The notes under the pieces: model-generated | What the model was told of the DNA's origin: nothing | Databases searched by the model: none | Seen by the model: only the letters and a program-made list of their open reading frames with translations | NCBI GenBank assembly: GCA_003142255.1 | Contig: PLLO01000006.1 | Span: 318,182 to 382,181, forward strand | Length of the DNA stretch: 64,000 nt | Direction: 5' to 3' | Source: Bacteroidales bacterium | Lineage (GTDB): Bacteria > Bacteroidota > Bacteroidia > Bacteroidales > VadinHA17 | Position numbers and translations under genes: made by a program | Shown: positions 8,830-18,299 of the stretch, piece by piece | Layout of the letters: each line of letters opens with the position of its first letter | Numbering within the stretch: position 1 is the first letter of the stretch

Positions 8830-10353
8830 ATGAGTGAGAAGAAAATAAGCAGCGCTTTAATTTCTGTATTTTACAAGGATGGTCTCGATGATATAGTCAA
8901 AACTTTGTCCGGGCTGAATGTAAAGATATACTCAACAGGAGGGACATACTCTTTTATAAAGGATCTTGGAATTGATGCGGAAAAAGTTGAAGATATTACC
9001 GGCTACCCCTCGATTCTCGGAGGCAGGGTAAAAACGCTGCATCCCTCAGTTTTTGGGGGGATACTTGCCCGCAGGGAAAACAAGGATGACATGGAGCAGA
9101 TGGCAAAATATAAGATCCCTGAAATCGACCTGGTCATTGTCGATCTATACCCGTTCGAAGAAACTCTGAAAACTTCAAATATCGAAGAAGATATAATTGA
9201 GAAGATCGATATCGGAGGCATTTCTCTGATAAGGGCAGCTGCAAAAAACTATAATGATGTGCTTATAATCTCAGGAAGAGAGCAATACCCAGGTTTACTT
9301 GCCCTGCTCAGGGAAAAGAAAAGCACCTGTTCGCTTTCGGACCGCCGTTTTTATGCAGCTGAGGCATTTAAAACTTCTTCAAATTACGACACTGCAATTT
9401 TCAGGTATTTCAACCGTGAGGCAGGCATTCCGGTATTCAGGGAAAGCATTAATGCTTCTTATCCCCTCCGTTATGGCGAGAATCCTCACCAGAAAGGGGT
9501 CTTCTTCGGTGATCCTGATCAGCTTTTTGATAAACTTCACGGCAAGGAGATCTCATATAATAATTTTCTCGATATCGAAGCTGCCCTGAGCCTGATTGAC
9601 GAATTCCCGGAGACAACTGTTATCATTATCAAGCATAATAATGCCTGCGGTGTAGCCTCAAGAAATGATATTACCGAGGCATGGAAAGCAGCACTTGCCT
9701 GCGATCCGGTATCAGCCTACGGGGGAGTTGTCGTTACAAACTGTCCGGTAAATGATTCTGCTGCCGCTGAAATTGACAAGCTGTTTTTCGAAATAATCAT
9801 TGCCCCTCAATATTCAGAAAAGGCACTTGATATTCTGAAGCAGAAGAAGAACAGGATTATCCTGCGGAGGAAGGAGACTTTTAAAGCATCTTACAGCTTC
9901 AGGTCCCTGCTGAACGGCGTCCTCTGGCAGGAACGCGACAACAGCACCGAATCAGATGCAGACCTGAAACCAGTCACTCCGATAAAACCGGGACAGGTTG
10001 AAATAGATGACCTTATATTTGCAAACAAGATAGTAAAGCACAGTAAATCCAATGCGATCGTGATTGCAAAGAACCTTCAGCTCTGTGCAAGTGGCATCGG
10101 CCAGACATCAAGGGTTGATTCGCTAAAGCAGGCTATTGAAAAGGCAAGATCGTTCGGCTTTGATCTTAAAGGTGCAGTTATGGCATCTGATGCTTTTTTC
10201 CCGTTTGGTGATTGTGTTGAGATTGCGCATAAAGCAGGGGTCACTGCAATTGTACAGCCAGGGGGATCAGTCCGGGACAATGAATCGATTGATTATTGCT
10301 CAGCAAACGGAGTCGCAATGGTATTTACAGGAGTAAGACATTTTAAACATTAA
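8830..10353 (+). CDS. purH: Bifunctional AICAR transformylase/IMP cyclohydrolase
   Basis: Catalyses the last two steps of de novo purine synthesis: formylation of AICAR with 10-formyl-THF and ring closure to IMP. The 507 residues cover an N-terminal MGS-like cyclohydrolase domain (STGGTYSFIKDLG, GGRVKTLHPSVFGGIL) and a C-terminal transformylase domain with the catalytic KHNNACGVA motif and PGGSVRD near the end. The family is usually 505-530 residues, so it is complete. mreB follows 23 bases later, a neighbourhood I recall as common in Bacteroidota, so it may drive the mre cluster. Confidence 0.97.
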   Translation: MSEKKISSALISVFYKDGLDDIVKTLSGLNVKIYSTGGTYSFIKDLGIDAEKVEDITGYPSILGGRVKTLHPSVFGGILARRENKDDMEQMAKYKIPEIDLVIVDLYPFEETLKTSNIEEDIIEKIDIGGISLIRAAAKNYNDVLIISGREQYPGLLALLREKKSTCSLSDRRFYAAEAFKTSSNYDTAIFRYFNREAGIPVFRESINASYPLRYGENPHQKGVFFGDPDQLFDKLHGKEISYNNFLDIEAALSLIDEFPETTVIIIKHNNACGVASRNDITEAWKAALACDPVSAYGGVVVTNCPVNDSAAAEIDKLFFEIIIAPQYSEKALDILKQKKNRIILRRKETFKASYSFRSLLNGVLWQERDNSTESDADLKPVTPIKPGQVEIDDLIFANKIVKHSKSNAIVIAKNLQLCASGIGQTSRVDSLKQAIEKARSFGFDLKGAVMASDAFFPFGDCVEIAHKAGVTAIVQPGGSVRDNESIDYCSANGVAMVFTGVRHFKH

Positions 10354-10376
10354 CTATAATTAATTTATCTCATTCG

Positions 10377-11399
10377 ATGGGACTATTTTCATTTTTAACG
10401 CAGGAGATTGCTATTGACCTCGGGACAGCTAATACGATTATTATTCATAATGATAAAATAGTAGTAGATGAACCTTCAATTGTTGCAATTGACAAGAACA
10501 CGGGGAAACTCATAGCAATAGGTGAACAAGCCAGGCAGATGCATGGAAAGACTCATGATAACATAAAAACTATCAGGCCGTTGCGCGATGGTGTAATTGC
10601 AGATTTCAACGCTGCCGAGCTGATGATAAGGGGAATGATAAAAATGATAAACAAGGGACCTCAGCTTTTTTCTCCATCACTAAAGATGGTCGTTTGCATC
10701 CCCTCCGGGAGTACCGAGGTTGAGATACGTGCAGTGCGTGACTCATCGGAACATGCCGGCGGGAGGGATGTATACATGATCTATGAACCTATGGCAGCTG
10801 CCATAGGTATAGGCCTTGATGTTGAAGCACCTGAGGGATGCATGGTAATTGATATCGGTGGAGGTACAACAGAAATTGCTGTCATAGCCCTTGGCGGAAT
10901 CGTCTGCAATAAGTCAATAAGAATAGCCGGAGATGGATTTACGGCTGATATTCAGGCTTATATGAGACATCAGCACAATATTAAGATCGGCGAAAGAACC
11001 GCCGAGGATATTAAAATAGGAGTGGGTGCTGCCTTGCCTGATATTGAAAATCCGCCTGCAGATTATGTCGTAAGGGGACCTAATATCATGACTGCGCTTC
11101 CTATTGAAATACCGATCTCTTACCAGGAAATTGCATATTGCCTTGATAAGTCATTATCAAAAGTTGAGGCTGCCATTCTTAATGTTCTCGAACAGACGCC
11201 TCCAGAGCTTTACGCAGATATTGTAAACAAGGGGATATATATGGCCGGCGGCGGCGCTCTTTTAAGGGGTCTGGATAAAAGGCTTACTGATAAGATAAAC
11301 ATTAAATTCAACGTGGTTGAAGATCCGCTCCACTCGGTTGCACGCGGGACCGGAGTTGCGCTTAAGAATGTGGATAAGTTCCCGTTCCTGATGAGATAA
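10377..11399 (+). CDS. mreB: Rod shape-determining protein MreB
   Basis: Actin-like ATPase that forms membrane-associated filaments guiding the elongasome. It is 340 residues, standard for MreB. Phosphate-1 motif IAIDLGTANT lies at the N-terminus, phosphate-2 VIDIGGGTTEIAV in the middle and the adenosine motif MAGGGALLRGL near the C-terminus; the amphipathic N-terminal MGLFSFL fits membrane binding. It is the first gene of the tight run mreB-mreC-mreD-mrdA-rodA, with purH 23 bases upstream. The short gap implies cotranscription. Confidence 0.98.
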   Translation: MGLFSFLTQEIAIDLGTANTIIIHNDKIVVDEPSIVAIDKNTGKLIAIGEQARQMHGKTHDNIKTIRPLRDGVIADFNAAELMIRGMIKMINKGPQLFSPSLKMVVCIPSGSTEVEIRAVRDSSEHAGGRDVYMIYEPMAAAIGIGLDVEAPEGCMVIDIGGGTTEIAVIALGGIVCNKSIRIAGDGFTADIQAYMRHQHNIKIGERTAEDIKIGVGAALPDIENPPADYVVRGPNIMTALPIEIPISYQEIAYCLDKSLSKVEAAILNVLEQTPPELYADIVNKGIYMAGGGALLRGLDKRLTDKINIKFNVVEDPLHSVARGTGVALKNVDKFPFLMR

Positions 11400-11411
11400 T
11401 TGCGGATATGA

Positions 11412-12233
11412 ATGAGAAACCTTCTTAATTTTCTGGCGAAGTATAACAACCTTATCATCTTTCTTATACTTGAAGGGATTTCATTCTATTTGCTTACAAC
11501 CGGAAACACTTATCATAATACACAGATTGTAAAAGGAGTCAGGGGATTGACCAGGGGTATTGATGAGAGAATCAGCAATACCAGGAATTATTTTCATCTC
11601 CGGGATATAAACCAGGCTCTCGCATATGAAAACTCAAGCCTCAAAAACAACATCTACCTGCTCAGGAACAAAGAGAACCTGCAGTTTATACCCGTCTCCG
11701 ATACAAATTACAAGCAGCAGTACCAGTTCACTTTTGCTGAGGTCGTAAATAATTCAGTAACGCGTCAGAAGAATTTCTTCACTCTGAACAAAGGAAGCAG
11801 GCAAGGGATGGCCGTCGACATGGCTGTTTCCTCAGGCGCGGGAATTGCAGGTGTAATTGTGGGCTGCTCACGGAATTACTCGATAGCCATGTCATTGCTG
11901 AACCTTGATTTTAAAGTGAGTGCCAGGCTCAAATCAAACGGATATTTCGGATCGCTGGGCTGGGATGGGAAAGAATATAAGTACGCTGTATTGAGTGAAA
12001 TTCCCCAGCACGTTACCTTTGGAATTGGAGATACTATCGAAACGACAGGTTATTCAGCCATATTCCCCGAAGGGATAGTTATCGGAACGGTAAGCGGTTT
12101 TGAGAAATCGGGCGGCGATTTTTATAAAATAAAAGTTTTGCTGCAGACAGATTTTAAAAAACTTCATTTTGTGTCAGTCATTGGCAACATAAAGAAGAAG
12201 GAACAACTTGAACTTGAAAAACAATTTCAATGA
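11412..12233 (+). CDS. mreC: Rod shape-determining protein MreC
   Basis: Bitopic membrane protein linking cytoplasmic MreB with PBP2 in the periplasm. At 273 residues it has one N-terminal helix (LIIFLILEGISFYLLTTG), then a coiled-coil region with YENSSLKNNIYLLR, then the two beta-barrel lobes of MreC marked by NKGSRQGMAVDMAVSS and GAGIAGVIVGCS. It starts 12 bases after mreB and its TGA overlaps the mreD ATG by four bases, implying translational coupling. Confidence 0.94.
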   Translation: MRNLLNFLAKYNNLIIFLILEGISFYLLTTGNTYHNTQIVKGVRGLTRGIDERISNTRNYFHLRDINQALAYENSSLKNNIYLLRNKENLQFIPVSDTNYKQQYQFTFAEVVNNSVTRQKNFFTLNKGSRQGMAVDMAVSSGAGIAGVIVGCSRNYSIAMSLLNLDFKVSARLKSNGYFGSLGWDGKEYKYAVLSEIPQHVTFGIGDTIETTGYSAIFPEGIVIGTVSGFEKSGGDFYKIKVLLQTDFKKLHFVSVIGNIKKKEQLELEKQFQ

Positions 12234-12736
12234 TCAACAGGATATTAAGATTCAGCCTGATCTTTGTTTTGCTGATCCTCATGCAGGTTCTGGTATTTGA
12301 TAATATACGGTTCGGAGGATATATAAATCCGTACATATATGTCATGTTCATTCTCCTGCTGCCGGTTGAAATACCTTCCTGGCTTCTGCTGCTTATTTCT
12401 TTTGGCACGGGAGCGGTAATGGATATATTCTGCGGTTCGCCCGGCATGCATACTTCCGCAACTGTTCTCGCTGGTTTTGTACGACCGTACGCATTAAGGA
12501 TCATCTCACCCCGTGACGGATATGAACCCGGCGCCGATCCGTCAATGTTGATTTACGGTTTGAGATGGTTCCTTATATATACATCATTTATTATTCTTAT
12601 CCATCACACCGCATTATTTTACCTCGAAGTTTTCAGGTTTGCCGACTTTTTCCACACATTGCTGAGGGTATTCATGAGCTCTGCTTTTTCAATTACCTTT
12701 ATTATTCTGCTTGAATACTTCAGGAAAGGAAAGTAA
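12230..12736 (+). CDS. mreD: Rod shape-determining protein MreD
   Basis: Small polytopic inner-membrane protein of the elongasome, 168 residues with about five hydrophobic segments. Sequence conservation in MreD is low; the assignment rests on the hydrophobic profile, the LFDNIRFGGYINPYIYVMFI start that resembles Bacteroidota MreD, and its place between mreC and mrdA. The four-base ATGA overlap with mreC supports coupling. Confidence 0.9.
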   Translation: MINRILRFSLIFVLLILMQVLVFDNIRFGGYINPYIYVMFILLLPVEIPSWLLLLISFGTGAVMDIFCGSPGMHTSATVLAGFVRPYALRIISPRDGYEPGADPSMLIYGLRWFLIYTSFIILIHHTALFYLEVFRFADFFHTLLRVFMSSAFSITFIILLEYFRKGK

Positions 12737-12742
12737 ACAGCC

Positions 12743-14617
12743 ATGAAGGATGCATTCGTAAATCGGAAATACATGGTAATGGGACTTATAATCATTGCTG
12801 CCGTAGCATTGATTATAAGGCTGTTTATCATTCAGGTTGTCAAGGATACATACAGATTATCGGCCGATAACAATGTTCTAAGGTATGTAACTCAATACCC
12901 TGCCCGCGGTTTGATATATGACCGGTATGGTAATCTTATCGTTTTCAACCAGGCAGCCTACGACCTGATGGTCGTCCCTGCCCAGACAGCAAAACTCGAC
13001 ACTATAACTTTTTGCAACGATCTGGGAATCTCAATCGAGGTGTTCAGGGAAAGGATGAAAGCAGCAAAGATTTATTCCCGGAGAGCACCATCGGTCTTCC
13101 TGAAGCAGATTTCAATGGAGACTTATGCAAAATTCCAGGAGAAATTGTTTACATATCCGGGCTTTTATGTTCAGCCCAGGACACTGCGAAAATATTCACG
13201 CCCTGTAGCTGCTCACCTGCTGGGATATGTCAGCGAGGTCGATGAAGCCCTGGTAAAAAAGGACCCTTACTACAAAACCGGCGATTATATTGGAAAGCTT
13301 GGAATTGAGGAAGCCTATGAAAAGGATCTCAGGGGGAGGCGTGGTGTTAAGATTTTCATGGTCGATGTTTACAGCCGCTTAAAAGGATCGTACGCAAAAG
13401 GGGAGATGGATACCGTTGCCGAACATGGCTCGGATATCATTTCAGGACTGGACCTTGATCTGCAGGAGTATGGTGAAAAACTGATGCAGAACAAGACAGG
13501 CAGCATAGTCGCCATTGAGCCGGAGTCAGGAGAGATACTTGCGCTTGTCTCTTCTCCCAATTATGATCCCGGATTACTGGTAGGCCGTGTGCGTTCCGAA
13601 AACTTTGCCAGGCTACAGTCAGATACAATTTATAAACCACTGTTTAACAGGGCATTCATGGCATCATACCCTCCGGGATCAACGTTTAAACCAATTAACG
13701 GACTTATAGGTCTGCAGGAGAGGGTTATTGTTCCTTCAACAGAGTTTGGGTGCAGCAACGGCTACCATGCCGGATCGATTACAGTAAAATGTCATTCACA
13801 CCGTTCACCTCTTAATCTGGTAGAGGCTATTGCAATTTCATGTAACTCATACTTCTGCCAGACATACAGAAGGATCCTTGAAAATCCGGAGTATAGTTCG
13901 ATTTCCGAAGCATTTGACAAATGGAAAACCTACTTAAACGAGTTCGGCTTCGGCAAGAAGCTCGGATCGGAATTTCCAAATGAGCTTAATGGTGTAATTC
14001 CTTCTTCAGCATATTTCGACAAATTATATCACAAAGGCGGATGGAAAGCCCTGACAGTGATCTCAATGGCGATTGGACAGGGAGAGATCGGTACAACACC
14101 ACTTCAGATGGCCAACATGACTGCCGCAATCGCGAACAGGGGTTACTATTATACTCCTCATATTGTAAAGTCAATTGGTAGTGATCACAAAATCGATCCG
14201 CGTTTTACAGTTAAGCACACTATCAGTATTGATTCGATTAATTTTGAATCAATCATTAAAGGAATGGAAGATGCCGTTAATGGAGGTCCCGGTGCTACAG
14301 CACGAGGTGCCGCCCTTGACAGTATAATTATATGCGGAAAGACAGGAACAGCCCAGAACCCGCATGGAGACGATCACTCGGTTTTTATTGCCTTTGCACC
14401 CAAAGATCATCCTAAAATTGCCATCGCAGTTTACGTTGAAAATTCGGGATTCGGAGCAACCTATGCTGCCCCCGTTGCCAGCCTGATGATTGAAAAGTAT
14501 TTGAGACGAAGAATTACAAACAAACCAATGGAGCAGAGGATGCTTGAGCTGAACCTGATCCATAAACTTACAGAACCGAAAATTGAGAAGCAGCGTACTT
14601 ATCTGGAGGGGGATTGA
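12743..14617 (+). CDS. mrdA: Penicillin-binding protein 2 (elongasome transpeptidase)
   Basis: Class B PBP that cross-links peptidoglycan during elongation with RodA. The 624 residues include an N-terminal anchor helix (VMGLIIIAAVALIIRLFII), the dimerisation domain (YPARGLIYDRYGN), and the transpeptidase. Active-site motifs are SxxK (STFK, Ser313), SxN (SCN at 366-368) and KTGT from Lys533. The length and the ARGLIYDR motif are typical of PBP2. It begins 6 bases after mreD; its 3' end overlaps the start of rodA by 35 bases. Confidence 0.96.
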   Translation: MKDAFVNRKYMVMGLIIIAAVALIIRLFIIQVVKDTYRLSADNNVLRYVTQYPARGLIYDRYGNLIVFNQAAYDLMVVPAQTAKLDTITFCNDLGISIEVFRERMKAAKIYSRRAPSVFLKQISMETYAKFQEKLFTYPGFYVQPRTLRKYSRPVAAHLLGYVSEVDEALVKKDPYYKTGDYIGKLGIEEAYEKDLRGRRGVKIFMVDVYSRLKGSYAKGEMDTVAEHGSDIISGLDLDLQEYGEKLMQNKTGSIVAIEPESGEILALVSSPNYDPGLLVGRVRSENFARLQSDTIYKPLFNRAFMASYPPGSTFKPINGLIGLQERVIVPSTEFGCSNGYHAGSITVKCHSHRSPLNLVEAIAISCNSYFCQTYRRILENPEYSSISEAFDKWKTYLNEFGFGKKLGSEFPNELNGVIPSSAYFDKLYHKGGWKALTVISMAIGQGEIGTTPLQMANMTAAIANRGYYYTPHIVKSIGSDHKIDPRFTVKHTISIDSINFESIIKGMEDAVNGGPGATARGAALDSIIICGKTGTAQNPHGDDHSVFIAFAPKDHPKIAIAVYVENSGFGATYAAPVASLMIEKYLRRRITNKPMEQRMLELNLIHKLTEPKIEKQRTYLEGD

Positions 14618-16007
14618 TAAGACAACAGTTCTTATTTTCCTGCTTATGATCGTCATGGGCTGGTTCAATATTTATGCAGCCGTATATAATGATGAGCATG
14701 GGGAGATCTTCGACTTCACCCAGAGATATGGGAAACAGTTCATATGGATAATAGCAACCCTTGTGCTGGCTGTTTTTATCATGATTATAGACAGCAGGTT
14801 TTATCTCTTTTTTGCATGGTTCATTTATGCCATAACGATGCTTCTATTAATTCTTGTTTTGGTTTTAGGCAAGGATATTAACGGTGCCAGGTCGTGGTTT
14901 GAATTTGGTCCGATCAGCCTTCAGCCCTCAGAATTTGCTAAATTCGGAACTGCACTTGCCCTGGCAAGCTTTCTTAATAACCGAAGTAATGATCTTTCAA
15001 AGCTTAAGGTCATCGCTCCTGCAGTAGGTATAATTCTTTTTCCGGCACTCCTTACTTCACTTCAGCCTGATCTTGGTTCGACAATAGTTTTCTTTTCTTT
15101 TTTTCTTGTGCTATTCAGAGAAGGAATGAGCCCTTTCATCTTTGTTTCGGGATTACTGATGGTATTGCTTTTCTTCCTCACAGTTCTGTTCAACAACGTG
15201 TACCTGGGAATCGTACTTATTGCAATAGCTTTCCTCATGGTCTGGCTTTCCACAAGAAAATGGAAACTCTTGCTTACAGGGCTGGTAACGATGCTCTTTA
15301 TCGGAGGAATATTGTATACCCTTAATTATTTTGTCATTAAATCACTTGGCAATGAGACCATCCTGGTAATAACCCTGTTGCTTTCAGGAGTTGCCTACGC
15401 ATATTATTTTTATACTAAAAAAGCAATTACCCTTTTTGTAATCTATCTCTTCCTTATGGGAAGCGTACTATACATCAATTCAGTTGATTTTGCATTCAAT
15501 CACGTACTTAAACCCCATCAGAAGGAAAGAATTGAAATTATGCTTGGTTTTAAAACTGACACTCACGGTACAGGATACAATGTCAACCAGTCTATAATTT
15601 CAGTTGGTTCAGGCGGATTCAAGGGCAAGGGTTATCTCCAGGGCACCCAGACAAAATTCAAATTTGTTCCTGCCCAGAGTACTGATTTTATTTTCTGCAC
15701 TGTCGGTGAAGAATGGGGTTTTCTCGGATCTCTGGTTGTGATCGGATTGTATGTTTTCCTTCTTATCAGGCTGATAATACTTGCAGAGCGGCAGCGATCG
15801 AATTTTTCAAGGATTTATGGTTATGGCGTCGTAAGCATCCTCTTCATGCATTTCTTCATTAATATCGGAATGGCAATTGGTCTGGTACCCGTTATCGGCA
15901 TTCCTCTTCCATTTTTCAGTTACGGGGGAAGCTCGCTTTGGGGATTCACACTGCTGCTGTTCATCTTTCTGAGGCTTGATGCCGGCAAGACTGAGTACCT
16001 GGCATGA
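14583..16007 (+). CDS. rodA: Peptidoglycan glycosyltransferase RodA (SEDS family)
   Basis: SEDS polymerase that builds glycan strands from lipid II with PBP2. It has 474 residues and about ten membrane segments; SEDS hallmarks are FGPISLQPSEFAKFGTALAL, LQPDLGST (the catalytic-loop Asp region) and the C-terminal PFFSYGGSSLWGF. The start is chosen as TTG at 14583 because the preceding IWRGID segment is conserved in family members as I recall and no ATG precedes it; this overlaps mrdA by 35 bases. An ATG at 14646 would lose that segment. Its stop abuts the convergent ACP phosphodiesterase gene with no gap. Confidence 0.93.
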   Translation: MRSSVLIWRGIDKTTVLIFLLMIVMGWFNIYAAVYNDEHGEIFDFTQRYGKQFIWIIATLVLAVFIMIIDSRFYLFFAWFIYAITMLLLILVLVLGKDINGARSWFEFGPISLQPSEFAKFGTALALASFLNNRSNDLSKLKVIAPAVGIILFPALLTSLQPDLGSTIVFFSFFLVLFREGMSPFIFVSGLLMVLLFFLTVLFNNVYLGIVLIAIAFLMVWLSTRKWKLLLTGLVTMLFIGGILYTLNYFVIKSLGNETILVITLLLSGVAYAYYFYTKKAITLFVIYLFLMGSVLYINSVDFAFNHVLKPHQKERIEIMLGFKTDTHGTGYNVNQSIISVGSGGFKGKGYLQGTQTKFKFVPAQSTDFIFCTVGEEWGFLGSLVVIGLYVFLLIRLIILAERQRSNFSRIYGYGVVSILFMHFFINIGMAIGLVPVIGIPLPFFSYGGSSLWGFTLLLFIFLRLDAGKTEYLA

Positions 16008-16619
16008 TCAGAACGGGATGGTGATCCTGTGCGAAATCTCTACACCGAAATCTTTCTCCACATAATCGATAAGCTGCGGAAAAAATTCCATAAAATCTTC
16101 CTGGAGAGAGGAATAGTTTTTTTTCAGGGCACGCATGGCAAAGCTGGTCTCATTTGGCAGAGTGGTCCTTTTGCTGAGTGTCCTTAGCACATGCCGGATA
16201 CCATTCAGGGTCTGGTAAGATTCTATCCAGTTGTTGATAATAAAAAATGGCATCATTTCCCGGACGTTATCGGGTAGTATCTCGTAATTGTTCACCAGGG
16301 CCCTGTAAAAATTATAGGTCACACTTTCAAGAGGGCGACGCGAAAAAAAATCCCACTCCCTGGTAAGGAAATGATCGTAAATAATATCTGTAATGACACC
16401 TGAATATTTATGGTATTTTTTTGAGAAGAAGATTTTGCTGCGGTGAACAACCGGATGGCTGTCGGTGAAACCATCGATGTTCCGGTGAAGTATTATTCCC
16501 TTCCTGATAAGATCAGGATATTTCAGATAGTCGCGGCCCTTTACATAATCACCTATGTAATTGCCGATAATTATTTGATCAGAATCACCGGAAAGGTATA
16601 TGTGGGCCAGAACATTCAT
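16008..16619 (-). CDS. Acyl carrier protein phosphodiesterase-like protein (AcpH family)
   Basis: A 203-residue member of the AcpH/DUF479 family, an HD-related hydrolase group that removes phosphopantetheine from holo-ACP in E. coli. The start NVLAHIYLSGDSDQIIIGNY and motifs GDYVKG, GIILHRNID-FTDSHP and ITDIIYDHFL contain the expected His and Asp metal ligands. Length is close to E. coli AcpH (193). It converges exactly with rodA, stop against stop. Whether this homologue acts on ACP is inferred from family only. Confidence 0.85.
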   Translation of the reverse strand: MNVLAHIYLSGDSDQIIIGNYIGDYVKGRDYLKYPDLIRKGIILHRNIDGFTDSHPVVHRSKIFFSKKYHKYSGVITDIIYDHFLTREWDFFSRRPLESVTYNFYRALVNNYEILPDNVREMMPFFIINNWIESYQTLNGIRHVLRTLSKRTTLPNETSFAMRALKKNYSSLQEDFMEFFPQLIDYVEKDFGVEISHRITIPF

Positions 16620-16801
16620 ATAGATTTATAATAGTACAAAGAATCTGCCATATCTGTTTATGTTATAGAGAACATTTTGTCATACATGGTTGCAAATCAT
16701 CAATAAAACAAAGTTAGATGATTGTTTTACAGAAGGATAATACATAGTGACGGTATATAAAAAAATCCCTTTAAACACTCGGAATTACGGTACGCAAATT
16801 A

Positions 16802-16809
16802 TACATTTG
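16802..16809 (+). promoter_or_regulatory. Bacteroidota -7 box for the cDPG-synthetase-like gene
   Basis: TACATTTG, exact match to TAnnTTTG, 64 bases before the ATG. The gene also carries an unusually strong Shine-Dalgarno run AGGAGGA at 16864-16870, rare in this phylum, three bases before the ATG. Confidence 0.55.
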
Positions 16810-16873
16810 TTGATTCATTTTAAAATGGATTTTCTTTCAACTCAAAAATAAATATTTCAAACAAGGAGGATTT

Positions 16874-18226
16874 ATGACCAGGAGAAATGTCATTATTATT
16901 GGAGCCGCCGGCAGGGATTTTCACAATTTCAATACTTACTTCAGGGATAATGAAAATTATAATGTAGTTGCATTTACTGCAGCTCAGATACCCGATATTG
17001 CAGGGAGAAAATATCCTAAAGAGCTGGCAGGCAAGCTTTACCCCAAAGGAATTCCAATCTATGTCGAAGCTAATCTTCCTGATCTCATAAAGAAATTAAA
17101 GGTAAATGATTGTATTTTTTCATACAGCGACGTACCATATCAGAGGGTAATGTCTGTCAGTGCTATTGTAAATGCAGCCGGTGCCAGTTTTGTTCTTCTC
17201 GGCCCTGATGATACAATGGTCAAAAGCACAAAACCGGTAATTGCCGTAGGCGCGATCCGAACAGGATGCGGTAAAAGTCAGACCTCGCGAAGGATTATCG
17301 AGATACTCATGGCTAAAGGATTAAAGGTAGTAGCAATTCGTCACCCTATGCCGTACGGCGACCTGAATGTCCAGAAGGTTCAGCGCTTTGCAGTTGTGAA
17401 GGATCTTGAAAAACATAAATGCACGGTCGAGGAGATGGAGGAATATGAACCTCATATTGTCAGGGGTAATGTGATTTATGCAGGAGTCGATTACGAAGCT
17501 ATTCTCAGGAAGGCTGAAAAAGATCCTGCCGGTTGCGACGTTATTCTCTGGGACGGAGGAAATAACGATTTTCCTTTCTATAAGCCGGACCTTATGATTA
17601 CAGTTACAGACCCTCACAGGGCCGGCCATGAACTTAGATATTACCCTGGCGAAGTCACCCTTCGTATTGCCGATGTGGTAGTGATCAATAAGATGGACAG
17701 CGCCTCGCCTGAATCTATCCAGATTGTCCGTGAAAGCATTGAAAAGGTGAATCCAAAAGCAATCGTCATCGACGGAGCATCACCAATTAAAGTTGATGAT
17801 CCGTCATTGATCAGAGGGAAGAGAGTGCTCGTTGTAGAGGATGGGCCGACGCTTACCCACGGTGAAATGAAAATAGGTGCAGGTGTTGTGGCTGCCCGTA
17901 AATTCGGCGCTGCTGAACTCGTTGACCCGCGTCCATATACGGTAGGGAAAATGAGTGAGACATTCAGGCTCTATCCGAATATCGGAACATTGCTTCCTGC
18001 AATGGGATATGGCGATGAGCAGCTTCACGACCTGGAGAAAACGATCAACTATACAAAATGTGACAGTGTCATCATAGCCACGCCTATCGACCTGAACAGG
18101 ATAATAAAGATTAAGAAGCCCAATACCAGGGTTTACTATGACCTTCAGGAGATCGGCGATCCTAATCTGACACAAGTGCTTGATGAGTTTGTAAAGAAGC
18201 ACAAACTTACAGGAAAGAAAAAGTGA
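16874..18226 (+). CDS. Cyclic 2,3-diphosphoglycerate synthetase-like P-loop GTPase
   Basis: A 450-residue protein resembling the archaeal cyclic 2,3-diphosphoglycerate synthetase family and its bacterial relatives. The N-terminal NVIIIGAAGRDFHNFN is a Rossmann-like segment; a P-loop GAIRTGCGKS lies at 126-135; later motifs are DGGNNDFPFYKPD, VTDPHRAGHE and the GTPase specificity-like VINKMD. It is cytoplasmic and monocistronic, with its own promoter box, strong SD and a bidirectional terminator. cDPG itself is known mainly from methanogens, so the role in this bacterium is uncertain; it may be a different P-loop ligase or kinase. Family resemblance is strong, reaction unproven. Confidence 0.8.
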   Translation: MTRRNVIIIGAAGRDFHNFNTYFRDNENYNVVAFTAAQIPDIAGRKYPKELAGKLYPKGIPIYVEANLPDLIKKLKVNDCIFSYSDVPYQRVMSVSAIVNAAGASFVLLGPDDTMVKSTKPVIAVGAIRTGCGKSQTSRRIIEILMAKGLKVVAIRHPMPYGDLNVQKVQRFAVVKDLEKHKCTVEEMEEYEPHIVRGNVIYAGVDYEAILRKAEKDPAGCDVILWDGGNNDFPFYKPDLMITVTDPHRAGHELRYYPGEVTLRIADVVVINKMDSASPESIQIVRESIEKVNPKAIVIDGASPIKVDDPSLIRGKRVLVVEDGPTLTHGEMKIGAGVVAARKFGAAELVDPRPYTVGKMSETFRLYPNIGTLLPAMGYGDEQLHDLEKTINYTKCDSVIIATPIDLNRIIKIKKPNTRVYYDLQEIGDPNLTQVLDEFVKKHKLTGKKK

Positions 18227-18242
18227 TATCTATATAATATAA

Positions 18243-18270
18243 AAAGAGCCGTTGCATGCAACGGCTCTTT
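18243..18270. terminator. Bidirectional rho-independent terminator
   Basis: A perfect 28-base palindrome with 14-bp arms, flanked by AAAAA on the left and a T-rich run on the right, lies between the convergent cDPG-synthetase-like gene and the sugar kinase gene. It can terminate transcripts from both sides. Confidence 0.9.
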
Positions 18271-18299
18271 TATTTTAAGACTTATAGGTTATTAAAATA

